Positions 46,332 through 54,801 of a DNA stretch of 64,000 bases are shown one piece after another. Position 1 is the stretch's first letter. Every line of letters starts with the position of its first letter. The stretch comes from Corynebacterium uropygiale (GTDB lineage: Bacteria; Actinomycetota; Actinomycetes; Mycobacteriales; Mycobacteriaceae), in assembly GCF_021568315.1 (NCBI RefSeq), contig NZ_JAKGSI010000001.1, positions 434,001-498,000 on the forward strand, read 5' to 3'. The notes beneath the pieces are model-generated. The model saw only the letters and a program-made list of their open reading frames with translations, did not search any database and was not told the DNA's origin. Made by a program: the position numbers and the translations under genes.

Positions 46332-47417
46332 TTACATCTGGTGGCCGAGCTTGTACTCGCCCTGCTTCCAGCGAGGCATGGAATCCTCGCCCTCTTCGCG
46401 CCGAGTGTAGGAGAAGCCGTCGGCGCCGATGGTCTCCTCCATCTCGGACGCATCCGTGCGCGAGACCAGCGGGACGATGTTCCCGTCGAGGTCGAGCACC
46501 CGCGAGGCATCCGTGTACCAGGACGGGACGACGGGGGTGCCCCACCAGTCGCGGCGCTGGTTGTCGTGCACATCCCAGTGGACGGCCGGGTTGTCCGGGT
46601 CGCCCGTGTAGTAGTCCTGCGTGTAGATCTCGACGCGGTGCCCGTCGGGATCACGCAGGTACAGGTAGAAGGCGTTGGACACGCCGTGGCGGCCGGGGCC
46701 GCGCTCGATGTGGTCGGAGAGCCGCAGCGCGCCGAGCTTGTCACAGATCGCGAGGATGTTGTGCTTCTCGTGCGTCGCGAAGGCAATGTGGTGCATCCGG
46801 GGGCCGTCGCCGCCGGTCATGGCGGTGTCGTGGACGGTCGGCTTGCGGCGCATCCACGCGGCGTAGATGGTCCCCTCCTCGTCCTGGATGTCCTCGGTGA
46901 TGCGGAATCCCAGGTCCTCCATGTAGGCGCAGGCGGTGGGGACGTCCGGGGTCACCTGGTTGAAGTGATCGAGGCGGACGAGTGCGCCGGGGGTGTAGAG
47001 CTCATAGCGCCAGGCCAGGCGCTCGACGTGCTCCACCTCGTAGAAGAACTCGTAGGGGAAACCCAGGGGGTCCTCGACGCGCACCGAGTCACCGATGCCC
47101 TTGACGAAGCCCTCCTTGCGGCGCTCAGTGCGGCAGCCGCGGGCCTTGTAGAACTCCTCGGCGCGGTCGACGTCCTCCGGGGTGCGGACGCGGTAGGAGA
47201 AGACTCCGACGGCGGCCTCCGGGCCTTCCCGCAGGACGATGTTGTGGTGGATGAACTCCTCCAGGCTGCGGAGGTAGATCTCCTTGTCGTTCTCCTCCGT
47301 GACGACGAGGCCCAGGACGTCGACGTAGAACTCGCGGGACTTCGCGAGGTCCGTGACGATGATCTCCATGTAGGCGCAGCGGAGGATGTCGGGGGCGGTG
47401 GGGGTGGTGGTAGTCAT
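46332..47417 (-). CDS. hpaD: Homoprotocatechuate (3,4-dihydroxyphenylacetate) 2,3-dioxygenase
   Basis: Extradiol ring-cleavage enzyme of the vicinal oxygen chelate type, 361 residues, like Brevibacterium fuscum HPCD and Arthrobacter MndD. With a constant offset of four from HPCD numbering, all key residues are present: metal ligands His151, His210 and Glu263, second-sphere His196 (His200 in HPCD), Asn153, Trp188, Arg239 and Tyr253. It should open the ring to 5-carboxymethyl-2-hydroxymuconate semialdehyde, using Fe(II) or Mn(II). The manganese-using MndD relative and the mnt operon in this window are only a loose link. Third from the end of the operon. Confidence 0.95.
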   Translation of the reverse strand: MTTTTPTAPDILRCAYMEIIVTDLAKSREFYVDVLGLVVTEENDKEIYLRSLEEFIHHNIVLREGPEAAVGVFSYRVRTPEDVDRAEEFYKARGCRTERRKEGFVKGIGDSVRVEDPLGFPYEFFYEVEHVERLAWRYELYTPGALVRLDHFNQVTPDVPTACAYMEDLGFRITEDIQDEEGTIYAAWMRRKPTVHDTAMTGGDGPRMHHIAFATHEKHNILAICDKLGALRLSDHIERGPGRHGVSNAFYLYLRDPDGHRVEIYTQDYYTGDPDNPAVHWDVHDNQRRDWWGTPVVPSWYTDASRVLDLDGNIVPLVSRTDASEMEETIGADGFSYTRREEGEDSMPRWKQGEYKLGHQM

Positions 47418-47449
47418 GGGGGTTCTCCTTGGGGTGAGGCGGCTGGCGA

Positions 47450-48964
47450 CTACTTGTCAGCCTTGCCGAAGACGGGGTTGTGGACCTTGCCGAGGTTGAT
47501 GTGCACGGCCTGCTGGTCGGTGTAGAAGTCGATGGAGCGGTAGCCGCCCTCGTGGCCGAGGCCAGACGCCTTCACACCGCCGAAGGGGGTGCGCAGGTCA
47601 CGGACGTTGTTCGAGTTGAGCCACACCATGCCGGCGTCGATGGCCTGGGAGAAGTTGTGGGCGCGCTTGAGGTCGGAGGTCCACAGGTAGGCGGCGAGGC
47701 CGTACTTGGTGTTGTTGGCGAGCTCGAGGGCCTCCTCCTCGGTGTCGAAGGGGGTGATCGCGACGACGGGCCCGAAGATCTCCTCCTGGAAGATGCGGGC
47801 GTCGGGGGAGACGTCGGCAAACACGGTGGGCTCGACGAAGTTGCCCTTCTCGAAGCCCTCGGGGCGGCCGCCGCCCGCCTTGAGGGTGGCTTCCTTCTTG
47901 CCGATCTCGATGTAGGAGGTGACCTTCTCGTAGTGCTCCGGGTGGACGAGGGCGCCGACCTCGGTGGCCGGGTCGCTCGGCAGGCCCACCTTCACGCGCT
48001 TGGCCTGGGCGGTGTAGCGCTCGACGAACTCGTCGTAGACGGAGCGCTGGACGAGGATGCGGGAGCCGGCGGTGCAGCGCTCGCCGTTGAGGGAGAAGAC
48101 ACCGAAGATGGTGGCGTTGACGGCTTCCTCGAGGTCAGCGTCCTCGAAGATGATGGCCGGGGACTTGCCGCCGAGCTCCATAGACAGGCCCTTGAGGTAG
48201 GGGGCGGCGTTGGCGAAGATGATCTGCCCGGTGCGGGACTCGCCGGTGAAGGAAATGAGCGGCACATCGGGGTGCTTGACCAGCGGGTCGCCGGCGTAGC
48301 CCTCCTCGCCGAAGCCGTTGACGAGGTTGAACACGCCCTCCGGCAGCCCGGCCTCCTCGAAGATGCCGGCCCAGAGCTGGGCGGACAGCGGGGTGAACTC
48401 CGCGGGCTTGAGGACGACGCAGTTGCCGGTGGCGATCGCCGGCGCGAGCTTCCAGGACTCGAGCATGAACGGCGTGTTCCACGGGGTGATGAGCCCCGCG
48501 ACGCCGATGGGCTTGCGGTTAACGTAGTTCACCTGGCGCCCGGGCACCTTGAACACGTCATCCGACTGCGCGACGATGAGGTCCGCGAAGAAGCGGAAGT
48601 TCTCCGCGGCGCGGCGCGCCTGGCCCTTGGCCTGGGTGATCGGGAGGCCGGAGTCGAAGGACTCCCAGGCGGCGAGGACGTCCTCGCGGCTCTCGACGAT
48701 GTCCGCAATGCGGTGCAGCACCCGGGAGCGCTCCCGGGGGAGCATGGTGGGCCAGGGGCCCTCGGCGAAGGCCTTCTTCGCGGCCTCCACCGCGGCGTTG
48801 ATGTCCGCTTCCTTGCCGGAGGCGGCGGTGATGTAGGGCTCGTTGGTGACGGGGTCGAGGACCTCGAAGGTGTCACCATCGATGGAGTCGACGAAGCGGC
48901 CGCCGATGTAGTGCTGGATCTTCTCGGGCAGGTCGGCGGGCTTGGCGGACAGGGTGTCAGTCAT
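47450..48964 (-). CDS. hpaE: 5-Carboxymethyl-2-hydroxymuconate semialdehyde dehydrogenase
   Basis: NAD-dependent aldehyde dehydrogenase, 504 residues, oxidising the ring-cleavage semialdehyde. ALDH motifs: TPWNTPFMLESWKLAPAIA near residue 160, MELGGKSPA near 262 with the catalytic Glu, FSLNGERCTAGSR near 293 with the catalytic Cys, and EEIFGPVVAITPF near 393. The neighbours assign the substrate. ATG 48964 overlaps the gntR stop by four bases (ATGA), so regulator and enzyme are co-translated. Confidence 0.92.
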   Translation of the reverse strand: MTDTLSAKPADLPEKIQHYIGGRFVDSIDGDTFEVLDPVTNEPYITAASGKEADINAAVEAAKKAFAEGPWPTMLPRERSRVLHRIADIVESREDVLAAWESFDSGLPITQAKGQARRAAENFRFFADLIVAQSDDVFKVPGRQVNYVNRKPIGVAGLITPWNTPFMLESWKLAPAIATGNCVVLKPAEFTPLSAQLWAGIFEEAGLPEGVFNLVNGFGEEGYAGDPLVKHPDVPLISFTGESRTGQIIFANAAPYLKGLSMELGGKSPAIIFEDADLEEAVNATIFGVFSLNGERCTAGSRILVQRSVYDEFVERYTAQAKRVKVGLPSDPATEVGALVHPEHYEKVTSYIEIGKKEATLKAGGGRPEGFEKGNFVEPTVFADVSPDARIFQEEIFGPVVAITPFDTEEEALELANNTKYGLAAYLWTSDLKRAHNFSQAIDAGMVWLNSNNVRDLRTPFGGVKASGLGHEGGYRSIDFYTDQQAVHINLGKVHNPVFGKADK

Positions 48965-49671
48965 GATTCCTCCTGGTCGTGGGGGTGGGTGTCGGGGCGT
49001 CGGGAGTGACGCGTCGTGAGGTATTTCTCGAGGGTGTGGAGTCGATGCTGGCGGGCCAGCTTTTCGATGTATTCGGGGTCGGCGCGGGCCTCGATCATGA
49101 CGATGAGGGTGTCGTGCTCATGGACCGATGCTTCCGCCCGCTCCGGCACGAAGGCGAAGGTCGATTCGCGCAGGTAGTCGAGCCGCTCCCACTGGTTTTC
49201 GATGAGCTCCACGAGGTCGGTGTTCGGGCAGCGGGTAAACAGTGTTTCGTGGAACGCCCGGTTGAGGGTGGTGAACGCCCGCGGGTCGAAGGCCGCGAGG
49301 CTCTCCCGCATGGACTCGTTGAGCTCCCGGGCCCGGGCGAGGTCCTCCTCGGTGAGGTGGGGCGCCGCGAGCGCGGTGGCCGCCCCCTCGAGGATGGCGA
49401 TGAGCTGCATGCAGTCGGTGTACATGTTGTCATTCACCATGGCCACGCGGGGGCCGACGTTCGGGAGGTAGTCAATAAGCCCCTCCGCTTCGAGGCGGCG
49501 GACGGCCTCGCGCACCGGGACGACGCTCGAGCCCAGGGACTCCGCGAGCGTGGACAGCACCAGGCGGTGCCCGGGCGCGTACTCGTTGCGCGTGATGCGG
49601 TACTTGAGCAGCTGGTAGGCGCGCTCGGCCTTGGTCATGCCGTCGAAGCGGGGATCATCGGGGGAAATCAT
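48961..49671 (-). CDS. GntR-family (FCD) regulator of the hpa operon
   Basis: Transcription factor of 236 residues: N-terminal winged helix-turn-helix (RAYQLLKYRITRNEYAPGHR, SVVPVREAVRRLEAEGL, residues 13-70) and a C-terminal FCD effector domain with conserved metal/ligand-site positions in FDPRAFTTLNRAFHETLF near 130-150 and SVHEHDTLI near 190. ATG 49671 overlaps the hpaG-rraA stop by four bases. Located inside the operon, it probably represses its own transcription through the ATATGA-N4-TCATAT element in the divergent promoter; the inducer would be a pathway acid. Confidence 0.88.
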   Translation of the reverse strand: MISPDDPRFDGMTKAERAYQLLKYRITRNEYAPGHRLVLSTLAESLGSSVVPVREAVRRLEAEGLIDYLPNVGPRVAMVNDNMYTDCMQLIAILEGAATALAAPHLTEEDLARARELNESMRESLAAFDPRAFTTLNRAFHETLFTRCPNTDLVELIENQWERLDYLRESTFAFVPERAEASVHEHDTLIVMIEARADPEYIEKLARQHRLHTLEKYLTTRHSRRPDTHPHDQEES

Positions 49672-51137
49672 TGGGCGTTCTCGTCCAGCCAGCGCTGGTA
49701 CTTCTCCTTCCACTCTCCGGTGGGCGGGAAGAGGCCATCGAGGGAGTGTCCCTCCGCGACCTGGGCCGCCACCCACTCGTCCTGGGTTTCCTTGGCGAGG
49801 GCGGCGTCGACAACCTCCTCCACGAGGTCACGCGGGATCACGATGACGCCATCGTCATCGCCGACGATGACATCCCCCGGGAGCACCGTGGCGTTGCCGC
49901 AGGCGACGGCCACCCCGGACTCCCATGGCACGTGCTTGCGGCCGAGCACGGCGGGGTGCGGGTTGCCGCAGAAGACCGGCAGGCCGATCTCCTCGACGGC
50001 GGCATAGTCCCGCACGCCTCCGTCGGTGACGACGCCCGCCGCGCCGCGCTGCTGGGCGCGCAGGGCGAGAACATCGCCGAGGGTGGCCGAGCCGGATTCG
50101 CCGCGGCCCTCGATGACCAGCACCTCGCCCTCGCGGACGGAGTCGAAGGCCTTCTTCTGCGCGTTGAAGCCGCCGCCGTGGCTGCGGAAGAGGTCCTCGC
50201 GGTTGGGGACAAAGCGCAGGGTGGCGGCCACGCCGACCATCTTCGTGCCCGGAGTCTGCGGGTAGACGCCCTCGATGATGACGTTGTTGAGCCCCGGCGA
50301 GCGCAGCTGCGCGGACAGGCCGGCCGTCGGCGCCTTCTCAAGCTTGGCGCGCAGCTCCTCACTGAGGGCCGTGGGGTTCGACGGCAGCCCGGCGGCCTCG
50401 CGCGAGCCCCAGGCATCCTCCGCCTGCTTCTCATCGGTGCGCGGGAGCATGCCGAGCGCGGGATCGAAGTCCCCCGGGCCCTCGACGATCGTGGTGCGCA
50501 GCTTCCCGGTGCTCTCCCCGGTGCTCGGCACGTCGACCTCCACTTCCACCACATCACCGGGCACGATGACGGTGGAGCCCGCCGGGGTGCCGGTGAGGAT
50601 GATGTCCCCCTCCTCGAGGGTCATGTGCTGGGAGAGGTCCGCGACAAACTGCGCGAGGGGGAAGATGAGGTCCGACTCCGTGGTGCCGCCCTCCTGGGCG
50701 AGCTCACCATTGACCCAGGTGCGGATGCGCAGGGAGGTGGGGTCGATGGAGCGGGCGTCGAGGAGAGCGGGGCCCAGGGGGGTGTAGCCATCGCGGGACT
50801 TGGAGCGGATGTTGGAGCCCTTGTCGTGGGGGCGGTAATCATAAATGCCCAGGTCGTTGGAGGCGGTGACCCATCCGACGTGGGACCAGGCCTCCTCGAG
50901 GGAGACCCGGTGGGCGGGGGTGCCGATGATGAGGGCGATTTCCCCCTCGAAGGCCATGAGCTCGGTGCCCGCGGGGCGCTCAACCGTGGCGCCGGAAGCA
51001 GAAAGCGAGCTGGGGGCTTTGAAGAAGTAGGAGGGCTGGGAGGGGCGACGCCCACGCTGGGCGGCCCGTGACTCGAAGGCGGTGTGGACCGCGATGATTT
51101 TCCCCGGGGTGTGGGGGAGGTCGGAGAGGACAGTCAT
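49668..51137 (-). CDS. FAH-RraA fusion: HpaG-like isomerase/decarboxylase joined to an RraA-type aldolase/decarboxylase domain
   Basis: A 489-residue two-domain protein, first gene of the hpa operon. Residues 1-225 are a fumarylacetoacetate-hydrolase-family domain with FEGEIALIIG (metal Glu64 and Glu66), ASNDLGIYDYR (Asp95) and LTGTPAGSTVIVPGD. After a linker, residues 275-470 are an RraA/HMG-aldolase-like domain: GDVLALRAQQRGAAGVV then TDGGVRD with Arg376-Asp377, and GDVIVGDDDGVIVIP. In E. coli HpaG two FAH units do decarboxylation and isomerisation of the 5-oxo-pentene-tricarboxylate; here RraA, a fold known for oxaloacetate-type decarboxylation, may supply the decarboxylase (inference). 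ATG 51137 follows GGAAGGAG. Confidence 0.85.
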   Translation of the reverse strand: MTVLSDLPHTPGKIIAVHTAFESRAAQRGRRPSQPSYFFKAPSSLSASGATVERPAGTELMAFEGEIALIIGTPAHRVSLEEAWSHVGWVTASNDLGIYDYRPHDKGSNIRSKSRDGYTPLGPALLDARSIDPTSLRIRTWVNGELAQEGGTTESDLIFPLAQFVADLSQHMTLEEGDIILTGTPAGSTVIVPGDVVEVEVDVPSTGESTGKLRTTIVEGPGDFDPALGMLPRTDEKQAEDAWGSREAAGLPSNPTALSEELRAKLEKAPTAGLSAQLRSPGLNNVIIEGVYPQTPGTKMVGVAATLRFVPNREDLFRSHGGGFNAQKKAFDSVREGEVLVIEGRGESGSATLGDVLALRAQQRGAAGVVTDGGVRDYAAVEEIGLPVFCGNPHPAVLGRKHVPWESGVAVACGNATVLPGDVIVGDDDGVIVIPRDLVEEVVDAALAKETQDEWVAAQVAEGHSLDGLFPPTGEWKEKYQRWLDENAQ

Positions 51138-51159
51138 GGAACTCCTTCCGCGATGGCTC

Positions 51160-51196
51160 TTGACTTGTTACCCGGATCGTATATGATCCTTCATAT
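51160..51196. promoter_or_regulatory. hpa/MHS divergent promoter with candidate GntR operator
   Basis: ATATGA-TCCT-TCATAT (51181-51196) is a perfect inverted repeat. It covers the -10 box TATGAT (51182-51187) of a plus-strand promoter whose -35 is TTGACT (51160-51165, 16-bp spacer), and also lies at the expected promoter position for hpaG-rraA on the other strand. That layout suits a repressor acting both ways. Confidence 0.55.
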
Positions 51197-51303
51197 TGTC
51201 GCAAGTGTTGAGAATCACTCTCATGCGGCATGATGGAGCTGCGCCACAACACGGCACACTGGTGGTGTGGCGCAACAATGATCGCGAACCGAAAGGACGC
51301 AGA

Positions 51304-52689
51304 GTGAGTTCGCACACTGTACAGCGCGGTGGCATCAAGGAGGACCTGCGGGTCTCCGCCGCCACCATGGTCGGGACCGCCATCGAGTGGTATGACTACT
51401 TCCTCTATGCCGCAGCCGCCGGAATGATCTTTAAAGATGTCTATTTCGGGCCGTTGGGGCCTGCGGCGGGAACATTGGTGGCTTTCCTCTCGGTGGGATT
51501 GAGCTTTATTTTCCGGCCCATTGGTGCTGTCTTGGCGGGACACTTTGGCGATCGCTGGGGGCGCCGTAAAGTCCTCATGATTACCCTTATTCTCATGGGC
51601 GGGGCAACAACCCTCATTGGTATTTTGCCCACCTATGCCACGATCGGCGCGGCTGCTCCAATTCTCCTTATTGTGCTGCGCATTATTCAGGGAATTTCCG
51701 CCGGTGGTGAGTGGGGCGGTGCGGTCCTCATGGCCGTCGAGCATGCCCCGGTCCACCGCCGCGGGATTATGGGGGCCGCCCCGCAGATTGGCGTCCCCGC
51801 CGGCCTGCTGCTCTCCTCGGGTGTGCTCGCGGTGATGAGCTACGTGGCGCCCGGTGAGGCCTTCACCCAGTGGGGCTGGCGCGTGCCCTTCTTGCTGAGC
51901 TTCCTGCTCATCATCGTGGGCTTCTACATCCGCCACGGGGTGGAAGAATCGCCGGTCTTTGAGGAGATCGCGGCCCGCCAGGAGAACGTGAAGATGCCGC
52001 TGGTCCAGCTGTTCCGCCGCCATGGCGTGCTTGTCCTGCTGCTCGCCCTCGTCTTTGCGGGAAATGGTGCCGCGGGCTACATGACGACGGGCGGGTTCAT
52101 CCAGAATTACGCGACGGACCCGGCGGGCAGCATCGGCCTCGAGCGGGGCGCGGTGCTCAACGCGGTGACCCTCTCGGCCGCGAGCTGGCTGATTTGCACT
52201 CTCTGTGCGGGATTGGTCTCTGATTTTATTGGCCGCCGGAATACGTACATTATCGGATTCCTCGTCCAGATTGCCGGAATTTGCGCGCTGTTCCCGCTGG
52301 TGAATACGCGCTCGATCGGAATGTTGACGCTGGGCCTCGTTTTCCTCAGTATCGGCCTTGGTTTTACCTATGGCCAGCAGTCCGCCCTCTATGCTGAACT
52401 GTTCCCCGCCTCCGTCCGTTTCTCCGGTGTGTCCGTGACGTATGCGATTGGCGCGATCCTCGGTGGCGCTTTTGCCCCCACTATTGCCCAGGCCCTCCTG
52501 CAGAACACCGGAACCACGGGAGCGATCACGATCTACCTCGTCATCATGTCTGTCATTGCTCTCGCGGCGGTGCTCCTGCTTCGCGATCGCAAGGGGATTC
52601 CGCTGGGTCCGGAGCACGAGAAGCTCCAGAGACTGAGCCCCGTTCGGGGGATCGGAACGACGGACTATACGAAAATCACTATGGACTAG
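51304..52689 (+). CDS. MHS-family MFS transporter, probably aromatic acid uptake
   Basis: Metabolite:H+ symporter of the MHS branch (ShiA/ProP/KgtP-like), 461 residues from GTG 51304 with GAAAGGA six bases upstream; upstream in-frame codons have no ribosome site. Family signs: TAIEWYDYFLYAAAAGMIF near residue 20, RPIGAVLAGHFGDRWGRRKV near 70, QGISAGGEWGGAVLMAVEH near 125 and AELFPASVRFSGVSVTYAIG near 365. Divergent from the hpa operon and directly before an aromatic hydroxylase gene, so it should import hydroxyphenylacetate or a related acid. Codons in places use more A/T than its neighbours. Confidence 0.88.
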   Translation: MSSHTVQRGGIKEDLRVSAATMVGTAIEWYDYFLYAAAAGMIFKDVYFGPLGPAAGTLVAFLSVGLSFIFRPIGAVLAGHFGDRWGRRKVLMITLILMGGATTLIGILPTYATIGAAAPILLIVLRIIQGISAGGEWGGAVLMAVEHAPVHRRGIMGAAPQIGVPAGLLLSSGVLAVMSYVAPGEAFTQWGWRVPFLLSFLLIIVGFYIRHGVEESPVFEEIAARQENVKMPLVQLFRRHGVLVLLLALVFAGNGAAGYMTTGGFIQNYATDPAGSIGLERGAVLNAVTLSAASWLICTLCAGLVSDFIGRRNTYIIGFLVQIAGICALFPLVNTRSIGMLTLGLVFLSIGLGFTYGQQSALYAELFPASVRFSGVSVTYAIGAILGGAFAPTIAQALLQNTGTTGAITIYLVIMSVIALAAVLLLRDRKGIPLGPEHEKLQRLSPVRGIGTTDYTKITMD

Positions 52690-52815
52690 AAAATTAAATA
52701 TATACGATCTTGTTCGATTCAGCGGGTCGCGCCGCACGGGACACTACGGGACACTGTGGCCCCACGACCGCCGCTGACAGTGCCGCTCATTGGCTGAAAG
52801 GAAGGAACACCCGCC

Positions 52816-54702
52816 ATGCACATGCACTTCCACCACCACGGATACGTCTCCGAAGACCCCCGCTACCTGCCCGCTGCGGAGGGGATGCCGCGTCCCGCCG
52901 AGCTCCCGGAGGAGATGGACGTCCTCATCGTCGGGGCGGGCCCCGCGGGAATGATCACCGCCGCCCAGCTCTCCATGTTCCCTGAAGTTCACACCCGCAT
53001 CATCGATCGCCGGCCGCACCGCCTGGAGATTGGCCAGGCTGACGGCATCCAGGCGCGCAGCGTGGAAACCTTCCAGGCCTTCGGCTTCGCGAATGAGATC
53101 ATCGACGAGGCCTACTGGCTTACCGAGATGTGCTTCTGGAACCCTGACCCGGAGAACCCCGAGAACATCATTCGCACCTCCCGCGCCGTCGACGACGAAA
53201 TCGGGGTGAGCGAATTCCCGCACCTTATCGTCAACCAGGCGCGTGTGCTTGACTACTTCAACCGCTTCATGGCGCAGTCGCCCAGCCGGATGCAGCCCAA
53301 TTTCGGCTGGGAGTTCCTGGGGCTCGAGGTGGAGGATGAGGCCGAGTATCCGGTGAGCGTCGAGTTGAAGAATGTCGAGACGGGGGAGGAGCGGACGGTC
53401 CGGGCGAAGTACGTGCTGGGCGCAGACGGTGCGCGCTCGCGGGTGCGCCGCGCGATCGGCTGCAGCCTCAAGGGGGACCAGGCCAACCAGGCGTGGGGTG
53501 TGATGGACGTGCTCGCCAACTCGGACTTCCCGGACATTCGCACGAAGTGCGCCATCCACTCGACCAAGGGCTCCATCCTCCACATCCCCCGCGAGGGCGG
53601 GCACCTCTTCCGCATGTACGTCGACCTCGGCGTGGTGGGCCCGGACGATAATCACAAGATCCGCGAAACGCCCATCGAGGAGATCATCGCCAAGGCGAAC
53701 GCGATCATCCACCCCTACCACGTGGACGTGAAGAACGTGGCGTGGAGCTCGGTCTATGAGGTCGGGCACCGGGTGACCAACCGCTTCGACAACCTCGAGG
53801 ACGGGGAGGAGAGCGGCCGCACGCCGCGCGTCTTCATCGCCGGCGACGCCTGCCACACCCACAGCGCCAAGGCGGGGCAGGGGATGAACGTCTCCATGCA
53901 GGATGGTTTCAACCTCGGCTGGAAGCTCGGGCACGTGCTGAGCGGCCGCGCCCCGGAGGAGCTCCTCCACACCTACTCGGCGGAGCGCCAGGAGATCGCG
54001 CAGAACCTCATCGACTTCGACAAGGAGTGGTCCTCCCTCATGGCCTCCAACCCGGAGGAGCACGAGGACCCGAGCTACGTCGCCGACTGGTACACGCGCA
54101 CCGCCGAGTTCCCCGCCGGCTTCATGACCCAATACCACCCCTCCATGATCACCGGCGGCACCGAGCACCAGGAGCTCGCCACCGGCTACCCCATCGGCAA
54201 GCGCTTCCGCTCGGAGAAGGTCGCCCGAAAGAGCGACACGAACTTCATCCACCTGGGCCACAATGCCACGGCCGACGGCCGCTGGCGCATCTACGTCTTC
54301 GCCGACGCCGCCGCCCCCGCGGCCGAGGACTCGGCAGTGCGCCGCTGGGCCGAGTGGATGAGCACCTCCCCGGAGTCCCCGGTGGCGCTCTACACCCCGG
54401 AGGGCGGCGATGAGGACGCCACCTTCGACATCAAGGTCATCTACCAGCAGAAGCACCCCGAGTTCGAGCTCTTCGACGCCCCGAAGCTCTTCTTCCCGAC
54501 GGTGGGCCCCTTCGGCCTCGAGCACCTGGAGAAGGTCTTCGGCACCACCCCGGAGGATGACATCTTCGAGCTCCGCGGGATCTCCCGCGAGGGCGCCGTG
54601 GTCATCGTCCGCCCCGACCAGTACGTCTCCGCGGTCCTTCCGCTCAGCGAGCCAGAAGCCGTGGGCGAGTTCTTCCAGGGCGTGCTCCGCCCCGTGAAGT
54701 AG
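52816..54702 (+). CDS. FAD-dependent aromatic ring monooxygenase (phenol 2-monooxygenase / 3-hydroxybenzoate 4-hydroxylase type)
   Basis: Class A flavoprotein hydroxylase, 628 residues, with an added C-terminal thioredoxin-like domain as in phenol hydroxylase. FAD site VLIVGAGPAGMITAAQL near residue 37, the DG motif GADGARSRVRRA near 203, and the GD motif FIAGDACHTHSAKAGQGMN near 340. The N-terminus is His-rich (MHMHFHHHGY). ATG 52816 follows GAAAGGAAGGAA. Between the MHS transporter and the hpa operon it probably makes homoprotocatechuate or another dihydroxylated substrate from a monohydroxy acid, taking the place of hpaBC (inference); the true substrate is open. Confidence 0.85.
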   Translation: MHMHFHHHGYVSEDPRYLPAAEGMPRPAELPEEMDVLIVGAGPAGMITAAQLSMFPEVHTRIIDRRPHRLEIGQADGIQARSVETFQAFGFANEIIDEAYWLTEMCFWNPDPENPENIIRTSRAVDDEIGVSEFPHLIVNQARVLDYFNRFMAQSPSRMQPNFGWEFLGLEVEDEAEYPVSVELKNVETGEERTVRAKYVLGADGARSRVRRAIGCSLKGDQANQAWGVMDVLANSDFPDIRTKCAIHSTKGSILHIPREGGHLFRMYVDLGVVGPDDNHKIRETPIEEIIAKANAIIHPYHVDVKNVAWSSVYEVGHRVTNRFDNLEDGEESGRTPRVFIAGDACHTHSAKAGQGMNVSMQDGFNLGWKLGHVLSGRAPEELLHTYSAERQEIAQNLIDFDKEWSSLMASNPEEHEDPSYVADWYTRTAEFPAGFMTQYHPSMITGGTEHQELATGYPIGKRFRSEKVARKSDTNFIHLGHNATADGRWRIYVFADAAAPAAEDSAVRRWAEWMSTSPESPVALYTPEGGDEDATFDIKVIYQQKHPEFELFDAPKLFFPTVGPFGLEHLEKVFGTTPEDDIFELRGISREGAVVIVRPDQYVSAVLPLSEPEAVGEFFQGVLRPVK

Positions 54703-54732
54703 CCCGGCCGGCAGCGGCCCCTGACACGCGAA

Positions 54733-54774
54733 CGCCCACCCGTTTCCGCCCTGGTGGCGGGCAGCGGGTGGGCG
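54733..54774. terminator. Bidirectional terminator between the monooxygenase gene and accBC
   Basis: CGCCCACCCG (54733-54742) pairs with CGGGTGGGCG (54765-54774); inside, CCGCC pairs with GGCGG. It lies between convergent genes. Confidence 0.7.
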
Positions 54775-54801
54775 TCGTCGATTACGAGGGGGAGGGGACT
54801 C

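Noticed and set aside
44598..54730. hpa region as a mobile island
   Set aside because: No integrase, transposase, tRNA or flanking repeats are visible, and GC content looks similar to the surroundings apart from parts of the MHS gene.
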